Shown one piece after another: positions 40,757-50,056 of a DNA stretch of 50,103 nucleotides. Each line of letters begins with the position of its first letter. The stretch's first letter is position 1. This stretch comes from an uncultured Clostridia bacterium (GTDB lineage: Bacteria; Bacillota; Clostridia; Oscillospirales; Acutalibacteraceae): NCBI GenBank assembly GCA_946500295.1, contig CAMMVF010000016.1, positions 1 through 50,103 on the forward strand. Direction: 5' to 3'. The notes under the pieces were generated by a model, which saw only the letters and a program-made list of their open reading frames with translations, was not told the origin of the DNA and searched no databases. The translations under genes were made by a program, and so were the position numbers.

Positions 40757-41962
40757 ATGTATGAATTCAACACAGTGGAAGAGGCTTTAGAGGAGCTTAA
40801 AGCCGGTAGGATAATTCTGGTGACGGACGACCCCGAGCGTGAAAACGAGGGGGACTTTATCTGTGCGGCGCAGTTTGCCACGACGGAAAACATCAATTTC
40901 ATGGCAAGCCACGGTAAGGGGCTTATCTGTATGCCGATGTCGGAGGAGTATGTGCAAAAGCTCCGCTTCCCTCAAATGGTGTCTCAAAACACCGACAACC
41001 ACGAGACGGCGTTCACCGTGTCTATAGACCATGTGAGCACCACCACCGGCATCTCCGCAGCCGAGCGCTCAATTACGGCTATGAAGTGTGTGGAGGACGG
41101 GGCAAAGCCCGAGGATTTTCGCAGGCCGGGTCACATGTTCCCGCTGCTGGCCAAGAAAAACGGCGTGCTGGAGCGCAACGGTCACACCGAAGCCACGGTC
41201 GATTTGTGCCGACTTGCCGGATTGAAGGAATGTGGGCTTTGCTGTGAAATTATGAGGGACGACGGCACTATGATGCGTACCACGGAACTGATGGAGCTTG
41301 CAAAGCGGTGGGGGTTGAAATTCATCACCATTAAGGATTTGCAAAACTACCGCAAATGCCATGAAAAGCTTGTTGACTGCATGGCTGTTGCCGATTTGCC
41401 GACAAAATACGGCAGCTTTAAGGCTTACGGCTATGTCAACCGCCTAAACGGCGAGCACCATGTGGCTCTGGTAAAGGGCGATATCGGCGACGGCAAGGAT
41501 GTGCTCTGCCGAGTTCATTCGGAGTGCCTTACGGGAGATACCTTCGGCTCTCTGCGCTGTGACTGCGGTCAGCAGCTTGCGGCGGCAATGACGCAAATTG
41601 AGCAGGAGGGCAGAGGAATTTTCCTCTATATGCGCCAGGAAGGGCGAGGAATCGGGCTTATAAATAAGCTGCGAGCCTATGAGCTTCAGGAGCAGGGTAT
41701 GGATACCCTGGAGGCTAATATAGCGTTAGGCTTTAAGGGCGACCAGAGGGAATATTACATCGGAGCTCAGATTCTGCGTGACTTGGGGGTAAAAAGCCTG
41801 AGACTGCTTACAAACAACCCCGACAAGGTTTATCAGCTAGAGGAGTTCGGTATGGAAATATCTCAGCGAGTGCCGATTCAGATGGAGGCAACCGATTATG
41901 ACCTGCGCTATCTTAAAACAAAGCAGGAGCGCATGGGGCATATTTTAAATTATGATAAATAA
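40757..41962 (+). CDS. ribBA: Bifunctional DHBP synthase / GTP cyclohydrolase II RibBA
   Basis: A 401-residue fusion. DHBP synthase (~1-200): [15 protein letters not shown], and GRPGHMFPL-like RRPGHMFPL and [11 protein letters not shown] cyclohydrolase II (~205-401): [20 protein letters not shown] carries the zinc cysteines and [11 protein letters not shown] the active-site motif. It supplies both precursors of lumazine. GGAGG precedes the ATG. Confidence 0.97.
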   Translation: MYEFNTVEEALEELKAGRIILVTDDPERENEGDFICAAQFATTENINFMASHGKGLICMPMSEEYVQKLRFPQMVSQNTDNHETAFTVSIDHVSTTTGISAAERSITAMKCVEDGAKPEDFRRPGHMFPLLAKKNGVLERNGHTEATVDLCRLAGLKECGLCCEIMRDDGTMMRTTELMELAKRWGLKFITIKDLQNYRKCHEKLVDCMAVADLPTKYGSFKAYGYVNRLNGEHHVALVKGDIGDGKDVLCRVHSECLTGDTFGSLRCDCGQQLAAAMTQIEQEGRGIFLYMRQEGRGIGLINKLRAYELQEQGMDTLEANIALGFKGDQREYYIGAQILRDLGVKSLRLLTNNPDKVYQLEEFGMEISQRVPIQMEATDYDLRYLKTKQERMGHILNYDK

Positions 41963-41980
41963 AAATAAGGAGGACATACC

Positions 41981-42448
41981 ATGAAAGTGTTTGAAGGAAA
42001 ATTAGTATCAAAGGAAATTAAGATAGGCATTGTAGTTTCCCGTTTTAACGAGTTTATCACCTCGAAGCTGCTTGGCGGCGCTATGGACGGACTTCTGCGC
42101 CACGACGTCAAGGAGGAAAACGTAGAGGTGGCATGGGTTCCCGGCGCATTTGAAATTCCGCTTATCGCTTCAAAAATGGCAGAAAGCGGAAAATACGACG
42201 CCGTAATCTGCCTCGGAGCGGTAATCAGAGGCAGCACAAGCCACTATGATTATGTCTGCAACGAGGTCTCAAAGGGTATAGCCTCGGTTTCCCTCAAAAG
42301 CGGTATTCCTGTTATGTTCGGCGTTGTCACCACCGAGAACATCGAGCAGGCTATAGAGCGTGCAGGCACAAAAGCCGGCAACAAGGGCTATGACTGCGCA
42401 CTCGGCGCGATCGAGATGGTAAATCTCATTCATTCGATTGAGAGCTGA
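41981..42448 (+). CDS. ribH: 6,7-dimethyl-8-ribityllumazine synthase
   Basis: A 155-residue lumazine synthase of standard length. Motifs: [42 protein letters not shown] with the catalytic His, and [14 protein letters not shown]. Last gene of the operon, followed by a strong terminator. AAGGAGG precedes the ATG. Confidence 0.97.
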   Translation: MKVFEGKLVSKEIKIGIVVSRFNEFITSKLLGGAMDGLLRHDVKEENVEVAWVPGAFEIPLIASKMAESGKYDAVICLGAVIRGSTSHYDYVCNEVSKGIASVSLKSGIPVMFGVVTTENIEQAIERAGTKAGNKGYDCALGAIEMVNLIHSIES

Positions 42449-42467
42449 ATTTGATAATAAGGCTTAC

Positions 42468-42510
42468 GGCGGCGAAAATTGGGCAAGGCTCGGTTTTCGC
42501 CGCCTTTTTC
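42468..42510 (+). terminator. rib operon terminator
   Basis: GGCGGCGAAAA (42468-42478) pairs with TTTTCGCCGCC (42494-42504), then TTTTTC. Confidence 0.88.
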
Positions 42511-42525
42511 TTTTAAAAATCAATG

Positions 42526-42534
42526 TGGTATAAT
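42526..42534 (+). promoter_or_regulatory. Extended -10 promoter of the ABC exporter
   Basis: TGGTATAAT, an extended -10, with no good -35. The ~95-base leader that follows is a likely place for response-regulator binding. Confidence 0.45.
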
Positions 42535-42633
42535 CTTCTCGTGTTACCTTAGTTAAATTTATTTCAGGATTTAAGGATTATTTAATAATTTATCCCTTAT
42601 AATTTTGTCATCACAGATGAAAGGCAGAGATAT

Positions 42634-45009
42634 ATGTACCTGACGATTTTAAAAAGAGATTTAAGGCGAAAACGGGCGATGAGCCTGATTTTCACGGCCT
42701 TTGTAATGCTTGCGACGGCCTTCATAGGCTCAAGTATTCAGAGCCTTAACGCAACCGTCGGCGGTCTTGACAGCTACCTTGAAAAAGCCGGGGTGGGGGA
42801 TTATATCGTTTTAGTTGACGAGCAAAGCTCCCCTGAGCTTGAGGAGCTTTTGAAAAACAGCGAAAATGTCGGCTCGAGCTTGATTTCAAGTATTCAGTTT
42901 ATGATTAGTGAAGATGACATTAAAATTAACAGCGAGGGTGAGTTCAGTTATACCTCTACTCTCGGTCTTTCTTATCCTTTAAGCGGCGGTCAGAGCTATT
43001 TTAATTCCTCAGATAAGCAGGAAATCACAAAGGTGAATAAGGGCGAGTGTTACCTGCCGTATTCGCTGATGGCTGCTAATAACTTAAGCACAGGCGATAA
43101 GCTTAAAGTAACCGTTGGCGATACCTCGGTAGAGCTTAAAATAGCGGGCGAGATGCTGGACGCCGTGCTTGGCTCGGATTTTATAAGCATGAAGAGGGTG
43201 CTTTTAAATCAAGAGGACTATGATACCTTGCTTGCGGCGGCTTCGTCTGCGGATAATATGGAATATTACCTTTACATGGCAGATATCAACAACCGGCAGG
43301 AGTTTACAAACGAATTTTTAAGCTCCGGAATACAAAGCATTTTTAATCTTAGCCTTTCCACGCTAAAAGCGGCGTATATGATGGATATGATAATAGCCGT
43401 TATCTTTGCGGTAGTCAGCGTTGTGCTGATAATTATTGCCCTGGTGGTGCTAAGATTTACGGTAGCCTTTACAATGGAGCAGGAGTACCGAGAGATAGGA
43501 ATTTTAAAGGCGCTCGGAATCAAAAACAGCGGCATAAGACTGCTGTATCTTTCAAAGCACATAGCCTTAGCTTTAATCGGCTCTTTGCTGGGGCTTGGCT
43601 GTAGCCTTCCGCTCGGGAATATTATGGTAGAGAGCGCCTCGCGCAGAATTATGCTCGAGGATAATAATATCGTTGTATTTCAAATTCTGTCGGCTTTGGC
43701 GGTGCTTGCGATAGTTTTGGCTTTAGGCTACTTCTATACCGGCAGGGTGAAGAAAATCTCACCTATAACGGCGATTCGCTCAGGCTCTACCGGAGAAAGC
43801 TTCAGCCGCAGCAGCGCCCTAAGCCTCAAACGCTCGGGGTTTTTGCCGCTGCCGCTGTTTATGTCCTTAAACGATATTTTAAGCGGAATAAAAAAATTTG
43901 CCATGATGATACTTATCTTCACCCTCGGCGTAATTATGATCAATATTCCCTCAAACGCCGTGTCAACCTTGAAAAGCGATGAGATGATATATCTTATGCA
44001 GATGTCGCCCTGCGACGGAGCGGTGATTTATGGAGATAATGATATTATATCAAAGTCGCGCTCGGAGATTGAAAAGGAGCTGGACGAGGTTAAAGCAAAG
44101 CTTAAAGACAACGGGATTGAGGCTGAGGTGTTCAGGGAGATTATTTTTCAATATACTTTGAGCCACAACGAAAATCTTGTATCCTCAATAGCGGCTCAGG
44201 GCATTTACACCGACACCGAGGACTACCGCTACACCGAGGGAACTCCGCCTGAGCTTGAAAACGAGATTGCAGTTACCTCGGTTATAGCACAGAATCTGGG
44301 GGCTGATATAGGCGATACAGTAGAGATAGCCATGGACGGCGAAAGCCGCAAATTTATCATTACAGCTCTGTTTGAATCAGTGACAAATATGGGAGAGGGA
44401 GTGAGGTTTACCGAGGATACCGAGCTCGACTACAGTAAAAAGGCAGGAGAAATGGGGATTCAATTTGAGTTTACCGATGAGCTTAGCGAGGAGGAAAAAC
44501 AGCAAAGGTTTGATGAAATTCAGGATATTTTCCCCGATTATGAGGTTGTGGATGTTGAAGGGTACATCGACAGATTGATAGGCGATTCGGTTTCGGATAT
44601 GCTCGACTCCGTGAGCAAGGTGATACTTATTATCGTAATGGCGATAAACGCCCTGATAGCCGTGCTGATGGTTCGCACCTTTATCACCCGTGAAAGAGGA
44701 GATATAGCCATGCTCAAAAGTCTCGGCTTTAAAAACCGCACCCTCGTGCTGTGGCAGAGCCTGAGAATATCTCTGGTGCTGATAGTCTCTGTGATACTCG
44801 GGGCTTTGGTAACCCTGCCGCTGTCAAGCTGGATTTTAGGCTATGTTTTCGGGATTATGGGAGCTTCAAGCGTTAATGTGGTTGTTGACCCGCTGATGTC
44901 GTACTGCGTCTATCCCCTGATACTACTCGCAGTTACCACCGTTTGCGCCCTGCTCTCGGCTTTACAGCTCAAAGGCATAAGGGCGAGAGACATAAATAAT
45001 ATGGAGTGA
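42634..45009 (+). CDS. FtsX-family ABC transporter permease
   Basis: A 791-residue permease with two FtsX-like halves. An N-terminal helix is followed by a ~200-residue extracellular domain, three helices around 250-370 (AVIFAVVSVVLIIIALVVL, ALIGSLLGLG), another anchor near 415-435 (KKFAMMILIFTLGVIMI), a second external domain (~440-650), then three final helices ending SALQLKGIRARDINNME. The helix count (about eight) and two external domains fit MacB/LolCE-type or antimicrobial-peptide exporters. The downstream ATPase pairs with it. A two-component system follows. Confidence 0.87.
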   Translation: MYLTILKRDLRRKRAMSLIFTAFVMLATAFIGSSIQSLNATVGGLDSYLEKAGVGDYIVLVDEQSSPELEELLKNSENVGSSLISSIQFMISEDDIKINSEGEFSYTSTLGLSYPLSGGQSYFNSSDKQEITKVNKGECYLPYSLMAANNLSTGDKLKVTVGDTSVELKIAGEMLDAVLGSDFISMKRVLLNQEDYDTLLAAASSADNMEYYLYMADINNRQEFTNEFLSSGIQSIFNLSLSTLKAAYMMDMIIAVIFAVVSVVLIIIALVVLRFTVAFTMEQEYREIGILKALGIKNSGIRLLYLSKHIALALIGSLLGLGCSLPLGNIMVESASRRIMLEDNNIVVFQILSALAVLAIVLALGYFYTGRVKKISPITAIRSGSTGESFSRSSALSLKRSGFLPLPLFMSLNDILSGIKKFAMMILIFTLGVIMINIPSNAVSTLKSDEMIYLMQMSPCDGAVIYGDNDIISKSRSEIEKELDEVKAKLKDNGIEAEVFREIIFQYTLSHNENLVSSIAAQGIYTDTEDYRYTEGTPPELENEIAVTSVIAQNLGADIGDTVEIAMDGESRKFIITALFESVTNMGEGVRFTEDTELDYSKKAGEMGIQFEFTDELSEEEKQQRFDEIQDIFPDYEVVDVEGYIDRLIGDSVSDMLDSVSKVILIIVMAINALIAVLMVRTFITRERGDIAMLKSLGFKNRTLVLWQSLRISLVLIVSVILGALVTLPLSSWILGYVFGIMGASSVNVVVDPLMSYCVYPLILLAVTTVCALLSALQLKGIRARDINNME

Positions 45010-45019
45010 GGAGATTAAT

Positions 45020-45787
45020 ATGAACACCATTCTTGAGGTAAATGACCTCTGCAAGACCTATGTTGTGAACAAAAGACAGAATAATGTGCTCAAAAACATA
45101 AATTTAAAAATAGAAAGCGGAGAGATGGTGGCGGTCATGGGACCGTCCGGCTCGGGCAAATCGACCCTGCTTTATACCGTCTCGGGCATGGATCAGCCGA
45201 GCGCAGGACAGGTGATTTTCGACGGCAGGGATATATCAAAGCTTGAGTCAAAAAGCCTTGCCGAGATAAGGCTTGACGATATGGGCTTTATCTTCCAGCA
45301 GATGTATATGCTCAAAAATCTGAGCATAATCGACAACATCCTCCTGCCCGCTTTCCAGTCCAAAAAGCTTAACATGAGCCGCAAGGAAAAAATAAAGAGA
45401 GGACAGGAACTGATGCGCCGCCTCGGAATAATTGAAATTGCCGAAAACGATGTAAACGAGGTTTCTGGCGGTCAGCTTCAAAGGGCGTGTATCTGCCGCA
45501 GTATGATAAACAAGCCGAAGATGATATTTGCCGACGAGCCGACCGGCGCGCTCAACAGAGCAAGCTCCGACGAAGTAATAGCCGAGCTTGCCGGCATAAA
45601 CCGGGACGGCACGACAATAATGCTTGTCACCCACGATGTAAAGGTTGCGTCCTCGTGCTCTAGGGTGCTGTATATAGTTGACGGCTGCATTACGGGACAG
45701 TATAATCTTGATAGGGAAAAGCCCAAAGCCGACAGCCGTGAGCGTGAGCGAGCGCTGAACGCCTGGCTTCTCGACATGGGCTGGTAA
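45020..45787 (+). CDS. ABC transporter ATP-binding protein (MacB/LolD type)
   Basis: A 255-residue ATPase. Walker A is MGPSGSGKSTLLYTV, signature NEVSGGQLQRA, Walker B MIFADEPTGALN, switch VTHDVKV. It is typical of the LolD/MacB/BceA branch used with FtsX-type permeases. It starts ten bases after the permease stop, with GAGGAG upstream. The C-terminal extension REKPKADSRERERALNAWL is unusual. Confidence 0.93.
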   Translation: MNTILEVNDLCKTYVVNKRQNNVLKNINLKIESGEMVAVMGPSGSGKSTLLYTVSGMDQPSAGQVIFDGRDISKLESKSLAEIRLDDMGFIFQQMYMLKNLSIIDNILLPAFQSKKLNMSRKEKIKRGQELMRRLGIIEIAENDVNEVSGGQLQRACICRSMINKPKMIFADEPTGALNRASSDEVIAELAGINRDGTTIMLVTHDVKVASSCSRVLYIVDGCITGQYNLDREKPKADSRERERALNAWLLDMGW

Positions 45788-46066
45788 TTTTTTATCCTAC
45801 GTGCTCCTGCACTGCTATGGTATTAATCTGTGCCAATTCAAAGCTTGGTTCCTTTATTTGCTTTTTACGCGTAGAGAGTCTACATCCTTTTATAACAGAG
45901 TAATTTAGTGTCTCTTGTTTTGAGTAAGCTTGATACGGAACAAACAAAAATTACAAAAGGAGACTTGCTCTTAATTGCCTCAGAAAAACTAAAGCCTGGC
46001 TGTGAAATGCAGGACATACAGCCGTAAACCATTAATTGGTACAGATGAACGCAGAAAAAGGAGTAG
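45788..46066. other. Gap between ABC and two-component genes
   Basis: About 280 bases without a supported gene. A 39-codon frame (GTG at 45908, ending TAA at 46025) reads SKLDTEQTKITKGDLLLIAS but has no ribosome site; I do not call it. No clear terminator is visible after the ATPase gene. Confidence 0.4.
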
Positions 46067-46735
46067 TTGATAAAGTTGGATATTCTGATAGTGGAGGATA
46101 ACCCGGAGCTTGCGGGCTTACTGCTGGATTTTCTGAGCGCCGAAGGCTATGAGGCTGAAACCGCCGGGAGCGGGGAGGAGGCGTTAGAGCTTTTTTCGTC
46201 TCACAGCCCCAAGCTTGTCGTGCTCGATATTATGCTCCCGGGGATAGACGGCTTTGCTGTTTGCTCAAAAATACGCAGTATCGGCGACACCCCGATAATA
46301 ATAGTCAGCGCAAAGGGCGAAAAAGAGGATGTCCTCAGCGGGCTGAATTTGGGCGCTGACGATTACATAGAAAAGCCTTATGACATTGATATCCTCCTTG
46401 CCAAAATCGACGGTATTTTTAAGCGCCGCTATAGCAGTAAGGTGATAAAAGATGGAAACCTCACGGTTGACTGTGCACAGCACGAGGTTTACCTCGACGG
46501 CAAAGCCTTGGTTCTGACTTCCAAGGAGTACGAACTGTTGCTTTTACTGCTTGAGAATAAAGGCAGGGTCGTGAGCAAGGAGGAGCTGTTTAACAAAATC
46601 TGGGGTTTTGACAGCGAAAGCGAGGCCCAGACCCTGACAGTACACATTAAGCGGCTGAGACAAAAGCTTGAAAAAGACCCCAAAAATCCCGAGCGGCTTC
46701 TCACTGTTTGGGGAGTAGGATATAAATTTGTGTAG
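46067..46735 (+). CDS. OmpR-family response regulator
   Basis: A 222-residue regulator. Receiver domain ~1-120 with IVEDN, phospho-acceptor Asp54 in VVLDIMLPGIDG, and EKPY; winged-helix effector ~125-222 with LTSKEYELLLLLLEN and LTVWGVGYKFV. The start is TTG 46067 or TTG 46076; AAGGAG (46058-46063) is close to the first and far from the second, so this remains open. It pairs with the next gene and likely controls the upstream ABC exporter. Confidence 0.92.
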   Translation: MIKLDILIVEDNPELAGLLLDFLSAEGYEAETAGSGEEALELFSSHSPKLVVLDIMLPGIDGFAVCSKIRSIGDTPIIIVSAKGEKEDVLSGLNLGADDYIEKPYDIDILLAKIDGIFKRRYSSKVIKDGNLTVDCAQHEVYLDGKALVLTSKEYELLLLLLENKGRVVSKEELFNKIWGFDSESEAQTLTVHIKRLRQKLEKDPKNPERLLTVWGVGYKFV

Positions 46736-46743
46736 GTGGTCAG

Positions 46744-47997
46744 ATGAAGGGGTATAATAAACTGTTTGCCGCAGTAATCGTAATTTTTGCATTTGTATTT
46801 ATAGGTGCAAATTTATTCCTCTCAAATGCTCTCGGTACAGGCGGTTCAAGACCGTATATTGTGGAGATTAACCGTGCCGAAAACCAGCTAAAGCAGGGCG
46901 AGGAGGTTGATTTAAGCGAATACTCGAGCCTTGTAAATATAGAAAAGCTAGGGGAAAATTCAAGTTTAAGCGAGAAGGAGGAGTTTTTAAATCCCGGGGG
47001 CGATTATGCGCTCAGGCTCATAGACGGGGATTATTACCGCTTTGACTATGAGATCAGTGGGAATGAGGATTACCTTTCTATCTATCTGGCGGTGAATTTA
47101 TCGCTGGCGGCGGTTGCCCTGACGGTTATAATAATATTGATTTATCTGAGACAGAGAATAATTATGCCGTTTAATAAAATTTCCGAGCTTCCTCAGCAGA
47201 TAGCTAAAGGAAACCTCACTGGGGATATCAAGGAGAGTAAGAGCAAGTATTTTGGCCGCTTTATCTGGGGGTTAAACATCCTCCGCGAAAGCTTGGAGGA
47301 CAGCCGTGCCAGAGAACTGAGCGTCTTAAAGGATAAGCAGACCCTGGTGCTCTCTTTGTCCCACGATATAAAAACTCCGCTGAGCGCAATTAAGCTCTAC
47401 TCAAAGGCGCTCACTAAAAATCTTTACAAAGATAACGAGGAAAAGAAAAACGAAATCGCCTTTAAAATTGATAAAAACGCCGACGAGATAGAATCATACC
47501 TCAGGGATATAATCAAGGCGAGCAACGAGGACTTTTTAAATCTCGAGGTGAAAAACGGCGAGTTCTATCTTTCAGCCCTGATAAATGAAATCGAGAGCTA
47601 TTACAGTGAAAAACTCAGCCTGCTCGGAACTGACTTCGAGATAAAAGAATACAGCGACTGTCTGCTCAAGGGCGATATGGACAGAGCGGTTGAGGTTATT
47701 CAGAATATCATGGAAAACGCCATAAAATACGGCGACGGCGAAAAGATTACAATTTCCTTTGATGCGGAGGATGATTTAAGGCTTGTGAGTATAAGCAACA
47801 CCGGAGAGCCGCTAAAGCCGGACGAGCTTCCGCATATTTTTAGTAGCTTTTACCGAGGCTCAAATGTGAAAAATAAGCCCGGAAGCGGACTGGGACTGTA
47901 CATCTGCCGCAAGCTGATGAATATGATGGACGGCGAGGTTTTCGCAAAGAGATTAGAGGGCGGTATGTGTGTTACCGTTGTTTTTAGATTGTTGTAA
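46744..47997 (+). CDS. Sensor histidine kinase
   Basis: A 417-residue membrane kinase. Helix 1 at ~8-28 and helix 2 at ~115-137 flank an ~85-residue external sensor. Then a HAMP-like segment, HisKA with His207 in LSLSHDIKTPLSAIK, and the ATPase domain with IQNIMENAIKYG (N box) and NKPGSGLGLYICRKL (G2). The external domain is short but not the minimal BceS type. ATG 46744 follows the regulator by eight bases. Together with the ABC exporter this resembles peptide-antibiotic or envelope-stress modules. Confidence 0.93.
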   Translation: MKGYNKLFAAVIVIFAFVFIGANLFLSNALGTGGSRPYIVEINRAENQLKQGEEVDLSEYSSLVNIEKLGENSSLSEKEEFLNPGGDYALRLIDGDYYRFDYEISGNEDYLSIYLAVNLSLAAVALTVIIILIYLRQRIIMPFNKISELPQQIAKGNLTGDIKESKSKYFGRFIWGLNILRESLEDSRARELSVLKDKQTLVLSLSHDIKTPLSAIKLYSKALTKNLYKDNEEKKNEIAFKIDKNADEIESYLRDIIKASNEDFLNLEVKNGEFYLSALINEIESYYSEKLSLLGTDFEIKEYSDCLLKGDMDRAVEVIQNIMENAIKYGDGEKITISFDAEDDLRLVSISNTGEPLKPDELPHIFSSFYRGSNVKNKPGSGLGLYICRKLMNMMDGEVFAKRLEGGMCVTVVFRLL

Positions 47998-48084
47998 AAC
48001 CTTGCATTTATTTCTTGTGTTTTAATACTATGCCTATTATCGGGCGTGCTGATTTCGGGCACGCTCGTATTTTTTATTACAGGG

Positions 48085-48126
48085 TTGACAAAACTGCATT
48101 TACTGTATATACTGTATATATACAGT
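48085..48126 (+). promoter_or_regulatory. GntR operon promoter and palindromic operator
   Basis: TTGACA (48085-48090), 17-base spacer, TATACT (48108-48113). ACTGTATATATACAGT (48111-48126) is a perfect 16-base palindrome over the start site; a further ACTGTATAT half site lies at 48102-48110. This is the expected autoregulatory site for a YtrA-type repressor. Confidence 0.8.
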
Positions 48127-48142
48127 GACAGGAGGTGGATCC

Positions 48143-48520
48143 TTGAATATTTTTATTGATAATAAAAGCGGAATACCGATTTACGAGCAGGTCTATTCTC
48201 AAATTAAATCGCAGATTATAGCAGGAGATCTTGTTGAAGACGAAGCGCTGCCGTCGATTAGATTTCTGGCAAAAGATCTGAGGATAAGTGTAGTTACTAC
48301 CAAGCGTGCGTACGATGAGCTGGAAAAGGAGGGTTTTATATATGCGGTACCGGCAAAGGGCTTTTTTGTTGCACCTAAAAATTTAGAACTGCTCCGAGAG
48401 GAAAACTTAAAAAGAATTGAGGAACATATGGAGGAAATATCAAGGCTGGCAATAAACTGCAGCCTGAGTAAAAATGAGATTCTGGAAATGTTTGATTTGA
48501 TTTTGGGGGAACAAATATGA
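48143..48520 (+). CDS. GntR-family regulator, YtrA subfamily
   Basis: A 125-residue GntR protein with only a short C-terminal helical tail, the YtrA pattern. The winged helix is IYEQVYSQIKSQIIAGDLVE, LPSIRFLAKDLRISVVTTKR, AYDELEKEGFIYAVPAKGFF. I choose TTG 48143, with AGGAGGTG eight bases upstream, over a GTG at 48125 that overlaps the operator. Such regulators repress their own ABC exporter until an inducer arrives. The ATPase gene starts four bases before its stop. Confidence 0.9.
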   Translation: MNIFIDNKSGIPIYEQVYSQIKSQIIAGDLVEDEALPSIRFLAKDLRISVVTTKRAYDELEKEGFIYAVPAKGFFVAPKNLELLREENLKRIEEHMEEISRLAINCSLSKNEILEMFDLILGEQI

Positions 48521-49362
48521 ACGCTATTGAAATTAAAGATTTGTGCAAGAACTATCCGACATTTGCAATATCCAATCTCAATCTGACCTTGCCTACAGGA
48601 TGCGTCTTGGGCTTGGTAGGCGAAAACGGCGCTGGGAAAAGTACAACCATGAAGCTTATTTTGGATATAGTTCATGCAGACAAAGGAAGTGTAACGGTGC
48701 TGGGCAGAGATAACAAAGCGAATATGAAGCTAATAAAGGAGGAAATCGGTATTGTGCCGGATGAAGTGGGGCTGCCGGTGGGCTTGAACTCCTTGCAAAT
48801 TGGTCGGATAATGAAAGGCAGCTTTCGCAGGTGGGATGATAAAGCTTACTGTGATTATCTCAGACGATTTCACATCCCAAACGAAACGAAATTTGGTGAT
48901 TACTCAAGGGGGATGAAAATGAAGCTCGGTATTGCCGTAGCTCTTTCACATCATCCGAGGCTTCTTATTCTGGATGAGCCGACATCGGGACTTGACCCCC
49001 TTGCCAGAGACGGACTGCTTAATTTGCTTACGGAGTACACAAGGGACGAGAGAAACTCAATATTAATTTCCTCTCATATTGTCAGCGATTTGGAAAAAAT
49101 CTGTGACTATATTGCATTTTTGCATAAGGGCAGATTGCTGCTTTGTGATGAAAAGGATAGGCTGCTCGAAAGGTACGGTGTGATTCGCTGCACTGCACAA
49201 GAATTTAATAACATAAATAAGGCTGCTGTAATAGGTAAGAAAGAGTCGCCATACGGGGTTGAGGCTATAGCAGAGCGCAGATTGATTCCGAAAAATATTG
49301 ACGTTAAACCTGTTGATATAGAGCAGTTATTTGTATCTATGGTTAAGGAGGATGGAGTATGA
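48517..49362 (+). CDS. ABC transporter ATP-binding protein (YtrB-like)
   Basis: A 281-residue ATPase. Walker A VGENGAGKSTTMKLI, signature YSRGMKMKLGIAVAL, Walker B LLILDEPTSGLDP, switch His in SSHIVSDLEK. It belongs to the ABC-2 exporter class. It overlaps GntR by four bases and the permease by four, so one operon. Related loci (YtrABC, PmtRABCD) export peptides or respond to envelope-active antibiotics; the cargo here is unknown. Confidence 0.93.
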   Translation: MNAIEIKDLCKNYPTFAISNLNLTLPTGCVLGLVGENGAGKSTTMKLILDIVHADKGSVTVLGRDNKANMKLIKEEIGIVPDEVGLPVGLNSLQIGRIMKGSFRRWDDKAYCDYLRRFHIPNETKFGDYSRGMKMKLGIAVALSHHPRLLILDEPTSGLDPLARDGLLNLLTEYTRDERNSILISSHIVSDLEKICDYIAFLHKGRLLLCDEKDRLLERYGVIRCTAQEFNNINKAAVIGKKESPYGVEAIAERRLIPKNIDVKPVDIEQLFVSMVKEDGV

Positions 49363-49985
49363 GCGGGTTATTGCTAAAAGATTTTTACACTATACTCAGA
49401 TACTATAAAATTTATATGATTATAGTTGCTGTTGCACTTATTGCTACGGTTTTTGTTGCTTCTAATTATAGCTTTGCAGCTTACTGTGCTATTATGGCTT
49501 CGGCCATACCAATAGGGATTATTGCGGTTGAAGAAAAGGAGAGATGGAATATATACAGTGCTACGCTGCCGTATTCGGCTGCGGAAATTGTATCAGCTAA
49601 ATATGTTCTAAGTTCGATTTTACTGGGAATCATGGCGGTGGCGGCAAGTATTTTTGAGTTGATACTATTGGCGTCCGGTGGGGAATATTCAGTTAATGAG
49701 CATGTTTTTCTGATTGTTGAATTGTTAGTTGAGGGGTTGATAATTTCCGGGGTGATGTTCCCCTTTGTATTTAGATTCGGGGCAGAAAAAGGCAGACTGG
49801 TCTATTTTCTTATCTGCGTGGTAATTATTGTCGCAGCAATTTCAATAGGAGATCCGGGTGGACTTATTGCTCTTCCAAGCTATAATACAAATATCTTTAT
49901 GGTGAGCTTAGCTGGTGGCTCTGCGGTGATTTTTGGCGTATCTTGGTTATTGTCAATTCAACTTTATAAGAGTGCAAGGGCATAA
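49359..49985 (+). CDS. ABC-2-type permease
   Basis: A 208-residue membrane protein with about six helices: IYMIIVAVALIATVFVAS, AYCAIMASAIPIGIIAVEEK, VLSSILLGIMAVAASIFELI, and later LIISGVMFPFVFRFG. The loop EEKERWNIYSATLPYSAAEI is typical of ABC-2 permeases of the YtrC/PmtB type. Start ATG overlaps the ATPase stop; GGAGG is present upstream. It pairs with the previous ATPase. Confidence 0.88.
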   Translation: MSGLLLKDFYTILRYYKIYMIIVAVALIATVFVASNYSFAAYCAIMASAIPIGIIAVEEKERWNIYSATLPYSAAEIVSAKYVLSSILLGIMAVAASIFELILLASGGEYSVNEHVFLIVELLVEGLIISGVMFPFVFRFGAEKGRLVYFLICVVIIVAAISIGDPGGLIALPSYNTNIFMVSLAGGSAVIFGVSWLLSIQLYKSARA

Positions 49986-50012
49986 GCTGTTTATTTAGTC
50001 AAATTAATTTAT

Positions 50013-50056
50013 ACGGTCACAGACGTTTATCTATCGCCTGTGACCGTTATTTTTTA
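50013..50056 (+). terminator. Terminator of the GntR-ABC operon
   Basis: ACGGTCACAG (50013-50022) pairs with CTGTGACCGT (50038-50047), followed by TATTTTTT. Confidence 0.88.

Noticed and set aside
45908-46027. Possible 39-residue peptide between ABC and two-component genes
   Set aside because: Reads like protein but lacks a ribosome site; too short to support alone.
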